Positions 14,094-18,719 of a stretch of DNA of 18,719 nt are shown here, piece by piece. Numbering within the stretch: position 1 is the stretch's first letter; every line of letters starts with the position of its first letter. Where the stretch lies: positions 1,196 to 19,914 of the forward strand of contig DFSS01000057.1 of assembly GCA_002381225.1 (NCBI GenBank), written 5' to 3'. This stretch comes from Flavobacteriales bacterium UBA3431 (lineage in GTDB: Bacteria > Bacteroidota > Bacteroidia > Flavobacteriales > Schleiferiaceae). The notes under the pieces are model-generated. The model was not told where the DNA came from and did not search any database. It saw only the letters and a program-made list of their open reading frames with translations. The position numbers and the translations under genes are program-made.

Positions 14094-17000
14094 ATGAAAC
14101 GCAGAGCAAATCTCTTTGCCCTTGCTGTGGCTACGTTTTTGTCGCTGTCTGCCTATGCGCAGAATGTGACGGGATCGGTAACCGATGCAGCAACGGGTGA
14201 GCCTCTCCCTTCCGTATCCGTGAAGGAAAAAGGCACCAGTAATGCCGCGATCACCAATTTTGATGGGAATTACACCATCAAGGCTGGTAAAGGCGCGGTA
14301 TTAGTATTCTCTTCTATGGGTTACGCATCCCAGGAAGTTTCTGTCACAGGAACCACAATGAACGTAGCGCTTGCTATCTCCGCCAGTAAATTGGACGAGG
14401 TAGTTGTTACCGCATTGGGTATTTCTCGTGAAAAGAAATCAGTTGGTTACGCCATCCAAGAGGTAGGCGGGGCTGAAGTGAACAAAGTGAAGGATGCCAA
14501 CTTCATGAGCTCCCTTTCAGGTAAGGTTGCGGGTGTAAACATCCGTCAATCTGGCACGATGGGGGGATCTGCGAACGTGGTTATTCGTGGTTACAAGTCT
14601 TTGACCGGTAACAACCAAGCTTTGTTCGTTGTCGATGGTATTCCCATCTCAAACCAAATCACCAACTCAGGCAACCAGCAAACAGGTCGCGGTGGCTATG
14701 ACTACGGTAACGCAGCTATGGACATCAACCCTGAAGACATCGATAAAGTGTCTGTTTTGAAGGGTGCAGCCGCAACGGCACTGTATGGTGCACGTGCTGC
14801 TAACGGTGTCATCTTGATCACCACCAAAAAAGGAACGAAGCGCAATGGCTTGGGTGTTTCAGTTACGAGCGGTTACACCGTTGGTTCTGTGAACCCTGAT
14901 ACCTACGTCCGCTATCAGAACCGCTATGGTGAGGGCTACGGTCAATACTACGGTCCCGATACGATTGCTGGATATCCTACGAATGGCTACATGGTGGCCT
15001 ATGACGTGGACGGCGATGGCATCGACGATCCTTGTACCCCGACTACTGAAGACGCTTCTTTCGGTTTGGCCTTTGATCCAAACTTCATGGTTTACACTTG
15101 GGAGTCACTTTACCCCGAATTGTCTACGTATGGTCAGAAGAGCGCTCACGTTGCGGGGGCAAACAATCCTCTCTACTTTTTTGAGCAATCTGCCAACATT
15201 AACAACTCGGTAGCCATTGACGGCGGCAACGACAACGGATCATTCCGATTGAGCGCCACCCAGTTTTCTACCAAAGGCATTGTTCCTGGTTCTAGCTTGA
15301 AGCGTAACAACTTCAGCTTTACAGGTTCATTGAAGGCAAGCGATAAATTGACTGTTTCTACGACCGCTCAGTTCATTCAGCAAGCGGGCCGCGGCCGTTA
15401 CGGTACCGGTTACGATTCTCGCAACCCCAACCAGTCGTTCCGTCAGTGGTTCAATGTGGGTGTTGACATGGCGAAGCAAAAGGAGGCCTATGAGTTGACA
15501 GGTAAGAACATTACTTGGAACCCATTCGGCTATGGTTATGGTGATGATGCTACCAAGCCTATCTACTTTGACAACCCTTACTTCTCTGTATTGGAGAACT
15601 ACCAAACCGACCAACGTAATCGTTTGATCGGCAACATGATGGCTACCTACAAGATCAACGATTGGTTGGATTTCATGGGCCGTGCCTCCATAGATACGTA
15701 CTCTGAACTTCAAGAGGAGCGCGCAGCGGTAGGATCTGTAGAGATTCCTGGCTATATCCGCCGCAACCGCAACGTGACCGAGACGAACATCGACATGATC
15801 TTGTCTGCCAATAAGGTTTTCGGTTCAAACGATGAGTTCTCTTTCAACGGCCGCTTGGGTTCTAACATCCGCCGCAACTCCGTCGAAGCCATTTCTGCTT
15901 CAACGAACGGTGGTTTGGTTGTTCCTGGTGTTTATGCTTTGAGCAATTCTGTGAATACGCCCAACGCTCCAGGCGAAACGGCATACCAGATTGGTGTAAA
16001 CGGTTTGTTCGCTGCTGCTTCATTGGGCTATAAGAACTTCTTGTATGTCGATTTGACGGGTCGTCAAGACGTTTCGTCTACGTTGCCTGCTGCCAACAAT
16101 ACGTTCTTCTATCCATCGGCTACGATGAGCTTGGTATTTTCCGAGTTGATTGATGTGGATGCGATTAGCTTTGGTAAGGTTCGCTTGAACTATGCTGAGG
16201 TGGGTTCTGACGCTCCTGCTCAAGCTTTGGCAGATGCCTACAATATGGGTACTGCTTTTGGCAGCACGTCTTTGGCTTCTGCTCCTTCTACATCGAACAA
16301 CGCTGGACTTCTTCCTGAAAGCACCGTATCTACGGAAGCTGGTTTGGAAATGATGTTCTTTAACAACCGCGTGGGCTTCGACGTGTCGGTGTATGACCAG
16401 ACGTCATTCAATCAAATCATGCCTGCCAAGGTTTCTTCAACCTCTGGTACGATCTACAAGTATGTCAATGCGGGTGAGATCAATAACAAGGGTATTGAGT
16501 TGAGCTTGAGCGCCACGCCTATTCAGGCTGGTGATTTCGAGTGGAACACGAACTTGAACTGGACCAAGAACACAAACATGGTAGTATCTCTGTTTGAAGG
16601 CGCTGAAAACTTGCAGTTGGCTAGCGTTCAAGGGGGTGTTACGATCGAGGCTCGTCCCGGTCAATCCTATGGTGTGATTTACGGCACGACGCACGTTCGT
16701 GACGCGGAGGGACGCCCTGTAGTGTATGATATGCCTGCCCAATACGGTGGCGTTCGCTACCTCGTGGGTGACAAGGACGTCATTGGCAACATCAACCCTG
16801 ATTGGTATGCAGGATGGAATAACTCATTCCGCTTCAAGAACTGGACGGCTTCTGTTCTTCTTGACATGCAAATGGGTGGTAACTTCTTCTCCTTGGATAC
16901 CTACTATGGCTATGCCACGGGTATCTATGACTTCTCTGCGGGCGATAACGACTTGGGCAACCCTGTTCGTGACTTGGCCAACGATGGTGGAGGTTATAAA

Positions 17001-17393
17001 ATCAACAACGTAGCGTACTGGGACGGCAGCACCGTAGACGGTGACGGAAATCCTTCTGGGTTCGTTGTGGGTGATTACTACGCAGATATGCACTACTACG
17101 GCAATGCCTTGGGTTACGCCCGTAACGCACGTGAATACCACGTTTGGGACGCTTCTTTCATCAAGCTTCGCGAAGTGGCATTGAACTACTCTGTACCTTC
17201 TAGCTACTTGGGCTCTACGGGCATCAAAGGCTTGGATGTTGCTTTGACCGGTCGCAACTTGGCCATCCTGTGGAAGAACAATCCTTACTCAGATCCTGAG
17301 GCTGGTTTGTCTGCAGGTAACGTTCAAGGTTACCAGTCTGGTGCATACCCTGCGGTACGCGAAGTAGGTGTGAACGTGAAATTGAAATTCTAA
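14094..17393 (+). CDS. SusC/RagA-like TonB-dependent outer membrane transporter
   Basis: A 1099-residue SusC-type transporter that imports a ligand captured by its SusD partner, powered by TonB. Residues 1-22 are a signal peptide (MKRRANLFALAVATFLSLSAYA). Residues about 24-97 form a carboxypeptidase-D regulatory-like beta domain (VTGSVTDAATGEPLPSVSV). SKLDEVVVTALGISREKKS (98-116) is the usual SusC junction, with the TonB-box region. The plug follows at about 120-250 (SLSGKVAGVNIRQSG; VVIRGYKSLTG; LFVVDGIPIS), then a 22-strand-type barrel ending in VGVNVKLKF with terminal Phe. Two acidic loops, DVDGDGIDD (304-312) and VDGDGN (981-986), resemble calcium-binding loops. It is followed after 13 bp by the SusD-like gene. 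The substrate is unknown; leucine codons are mostly TTG, suggesting strong expression. Confidence 0.96.
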   Translation: MKRRANLFALAVATFLSLSAYAQNVTGSVTDAATGEPLPSVSVKEKGTSNAAITNFDGNYTIKAGKGAVLVFSSMGYASQEVSVTGTTMNVALAISASKLDEVVVTALGISREKKSVGYAIQEVGGAEVNKVKDANFMSSLSGKVAGVNIRQSGTMGGSANVVIRGYKSLTGNNQALFVVDGIPISNQITNSGNQQTGRGGYDYGNAAMDINPEDIDKVSVLKGAAATALYGARAANGVILITTKKGTKRNGLGVSVTSGYTVGSVNPDTYVRYQNRYGEGYGQYYGPDTIAGYPTNGYMVAYDVDGDGIDDPCTPTTEDASFGLAFDPNFMVYTWESLYPELSTYGQKSAHVAGANNPLYFFEQSANINNSVAIDGGNDNGSFRLSATQFSTKGIVPGSSLKRNNFSFTGSLKASDKLTVSTTAQFIQQAGRGRYGTGYDSRNPNQSFRQWFNVGVDMAKQKEAYELTGKNITWNPFGYGYGDDATKPIYFDNPYFSVLENYQTDQRNRLIGNMMATYKINDWLDFMGRASIDTYSELQEERAAVGSVEIPGYIRRNRNVTETNIDMILSANKVFGSNDEFSFNGRLGSNIRRNSVEAISASTNGGLVVPGVYALSNSVNTPNAPGETAYQIGVNGLFAAASLGYKNFLYVDLTGRQDVSSTLPAANNTFFYPSATMSLVFSELIDVDAISFGKVRLNYAEVGSDAPAQALADAYNMGTAFGSTSLASAPSTSNNAGLLPESTVSTEAGLEMMFFNNRVGFDVSVYDQTSFNQIMPAKVSSTSGTIYKYVNAGEINNKGIELSLSATPIQAGDFEWNTNLNWTKNTNMVVSLFEGAENLQLASVQGGVTIEARPGQSYGVIYGTTHVRDAEGRPVVYDMPAQYGGVRYLVGDKDVIGNINPDWYAGWNNSFRFKNWTASVLLDMQMGGNFFSLDTYYGYATGIYDFSAGDNDLGNPVRDLANDGGGYKINNVAYWDGSTVDGDGNPSGFVVGDYYADMHYYGNALGYARNAREYHVWDASFIKLREVALNYSVPSSYLGSTGIKGLDVALTGRNLAILWKNNPYSDPEAGLSAGNVQGYQSGAYPAVREVGVNVKLKF

Positions 17394-17406
17394 TACCTAA
17401 GAAGCG

Positions 17407-18719
17407 ATGAAAAAGATTTTTACTGCAGCAGCTGCTGCCCTCGTTATCGCCTCTTGTACTTCGGACTTGAGCTCTTTGAATGTGAATTCAAAGGCGCCCG
17501 AGCAAGTACCCGCAGGTGCCTTGATCGCCAACGCTACGGTGTCCTTGACGGACTACATGACTAGCGTGAACGTCAACTTGAACAACTTTATCCTATGGTC
17601 TCAGCATTGGACGCAGACGACATACACGGATGAGTCCAACTTCAACTTTGATGGTCGCGACGTGAACGGCAACACTTTTGATGTTTTGTATGCTACTGTA
17701 TTGCGCGATTTGAGCGATGCAGCCAAGTTTATCGAAGCAGATGACAAGATGTTGGCTGAGCACAAGCGCAACCAATTGGCGTTGATTGAAGTCATGAACG
17801 TGTACACCTACAGTGTGTTGGTGGACATTTTCGGCGATGTGCCTTATTCTGAGGCTATCGGTGACGACGTTACCCCTAAGTATGACAATGATGGTGAGAT
17901 CTACAACGATCTTGTTGCTCGCTTGTTGGCTGCCCATGGCAACCTCGGCGGTGACAACGGTTTGGGTTCTTACGACTTGTTGTACGGTGGTGATGCCGAC
18001 ATGTGGAAGAAGTTCGCTGCTTCTATGGCCTTGAAATTGGCTGTACGTGCTGCGGATGTCAATACACAAGCTGCTGCTGTAGCTCAAGCTGCTGTGGCTG
18101 CCGGTGTATTCACTTCTTCTGCCGATGCAGCGGTATTGCACTACACCGCCTCCCCTCCTAACACCAACCCCTTGTGGGACGATTTGGTGCAGTCTGGACG
18201 TGCGGATTTCTGTGCTGCCAATACGTTTGCTGACATCTTGAATGACTTGAACGACCCACGTCGTGGAACCTACTTCCGCAACCTGGATGCCGATGGCGAT
18301 GTAATTGGCGCTCCCTACGGGTTGGCCTCTTCATACGCCTTGAATTCTCAGCCTGGTGACGCCTTGGAAGATCCCACTTTGGGCTCTGCCTTGATGGACT
18401 ACGCAGAAGTGGAGTTCTTGTTGGCGGACGCCGCTGCTCGTGGCTGGTCTGTTGGCGGCAGCGCTGCGGATCACTACAACGCGGCTGTCACAGCTTCGAT
18501 TGAAGGTTGGGGTGGATCGTCCACCGATGCAGCCGACTACTTGGCACAAACCAGCGTTGCTTGGGATGCTACCATGTGGAAAGAGCGTATCGGTGTTCAA
18601 AAGTGGATTGCCATGTACACACGTGGTAACGAAGCCTGGGCTACTCAACGCCAGTATGACTACCCTGCTATGAATGTAGCGGAGGAAGCTCAGACTGTGA
18701 CTCCTTACCGTATGTCTTA
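17407..18719 (+). CDS. SusD-like outer membrane lipoprotein, 3' end cut by window edge
   Basis: The surface lipoprotein partner of the SusC-like transporter, expected to cap the barrel and bind the ligand. I translated it by hand: 437 codons are open to the right edge, without a stop. MKKIFTAAAAALVIASC is a signal peptide with lipobox IASC, C17 being lipidated, followed by TSD, an acidic tag as often seen for surface export in Bacteroidota. FILWSQHWTQTTYTDESNF and VDIFGDVPYSEAI (about 139-151) are typical of the SusD/RagB group, probably the SusD-like_2 branch. DYAEVEFLLADAAARGW and the later WKERIGVQKWIAMYTRGNEAW match its C-terminal TPR/helical region. Family members have about 480-530 residues, so roughly 50-90 are missing. 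It shares the TTG-rich leucine codon use of the SusC gene. Confidence 0.93.
   Translation, partial: MKKIFTAAAAALVIASCTSDLSSLNVNSKAPEQVPAGALIANATVSLTDYMTSVNVNLNNFILWSQHWTQTTYTDESNFNFDGRDVNGNTFDVLYATVLRDLSDAAKFIEADDKMLAEHKRNQLALIEVMNVYTYSVLVDIFGDVPYSEAIGDDVTPKYDNDGEIYNDLVARLLAAHGNLGGDNGLGSYDLLYGGDADMWKKFAASMALKLAVRAADVNTQAAAVAQAAVAAGVFTSSADAAVLHYTASPPNTNPLWDDLVQSGRADFCAANTFADILNDLNDPRRGTYFRNLDADGDVIGAPYGLASSYALNSQPGDALEDPTLGSALMDYAEVEFLLADAAARGWSVGGSAADHYNAAVTASIEGWGGSSTDAADYLAQTSVAWDATMWKERIGVQKWIAMYTRGNEAWATQRQYDYPAMNVAEEAQTVTPYRMS

Noticed and set aside
17593..18141. Minus-strand frame of 182 codons opposite the SusD-like gene
   Set aside because: It is rich in Val, Thr, Gln and His, as expected from reading SusD codons backwards, and has no domain.
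1..18719. tRNA, rRNA, CRISPR, insertion sequence, toxin-antitoxin or defence genes
   Set aside because: No repeat array, cloverleaf, transposase, integrase or known defence motif was found on either strand by reading; small RNAs cannot be excluded without a covariance search.

Overview
The window looks like a chromosomal segment of a Bacteroidota bacterium, probably in or near Flavobacteriales, with a G+C content that seems high for that group. The evidence is a SusC/SusD-type outer membrane pair, an OmpH-like lipoprotein, a DUF5522 protein, a Bacteroidota-type AnmK, few recognisable Shine-Dalgarno sites, and several matches to the Bacteroidota -7 promoter element TAnnTTTG. The sulfotransferase in a surface polysaccharide locus would fit a marine or aquatic life style, but that is inference.

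Left part (1-7478). A nearly complete anmK (minus strand, cut by the left edge only at its last few codons) is divergent from a short-chain acyl-CoA dehydrogenase gene (plus). A strong GC-rich hairpin separates the dehydrogenase from a convergent minus-strand operon. That operon runs DUF5522 cysteine-rich small protein, then urocanate hydratase hutU (joined by an ATGA stop/start overlap), then an OmpH/Skp-like lipoprotein. Divergent from it is a secreted glucosaminidase with LysM-like repeats. Its stop codon directly abuts the stop codon of a convergent, unrecognised lipoprotein gene.

Middle part (6174-13909). Three minus-strand genes are chained by overlaps: a GT4 glycosyltransferase, rnhB (RNase HII) and the unrecognised lipoprotein. 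Only 26 bp from the glycosyltransferase start, a plus-strand polysaccharide operon begins: Wzx-like flippase, PAPS-type sulfotransferase, Wzz-like chain-length protein and O-antigen ligase/polymerase-like membrane protein. Together these suggest assembly of a sulfated O-antigen or exopolysaccharide by a Wzx/Wzy-type route.

Right part (13910-18719). After a 184-bp AT-rich intergenic region with candidate promoters and a 7-bp inverted repeat come a SusC-like TonB-dependent transporter and a SusD-like lipoprotein (cut by the right edge). Their codon use is visibly different from the polysaccharide genes, with leucine mostly TTG, which suggests very high expression.

No rRNA, tRNA, CRISPR array, insertion sequence or integrase was seen. 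The longest stretch without a gene is 184 bp. I found no clearly new defence or mobile system. The most interesting items are the DUF5522-hutU-OmpH operon, the sulfotransferase-containing polysaccharide operon, and the compact overlapping gene arrangements.
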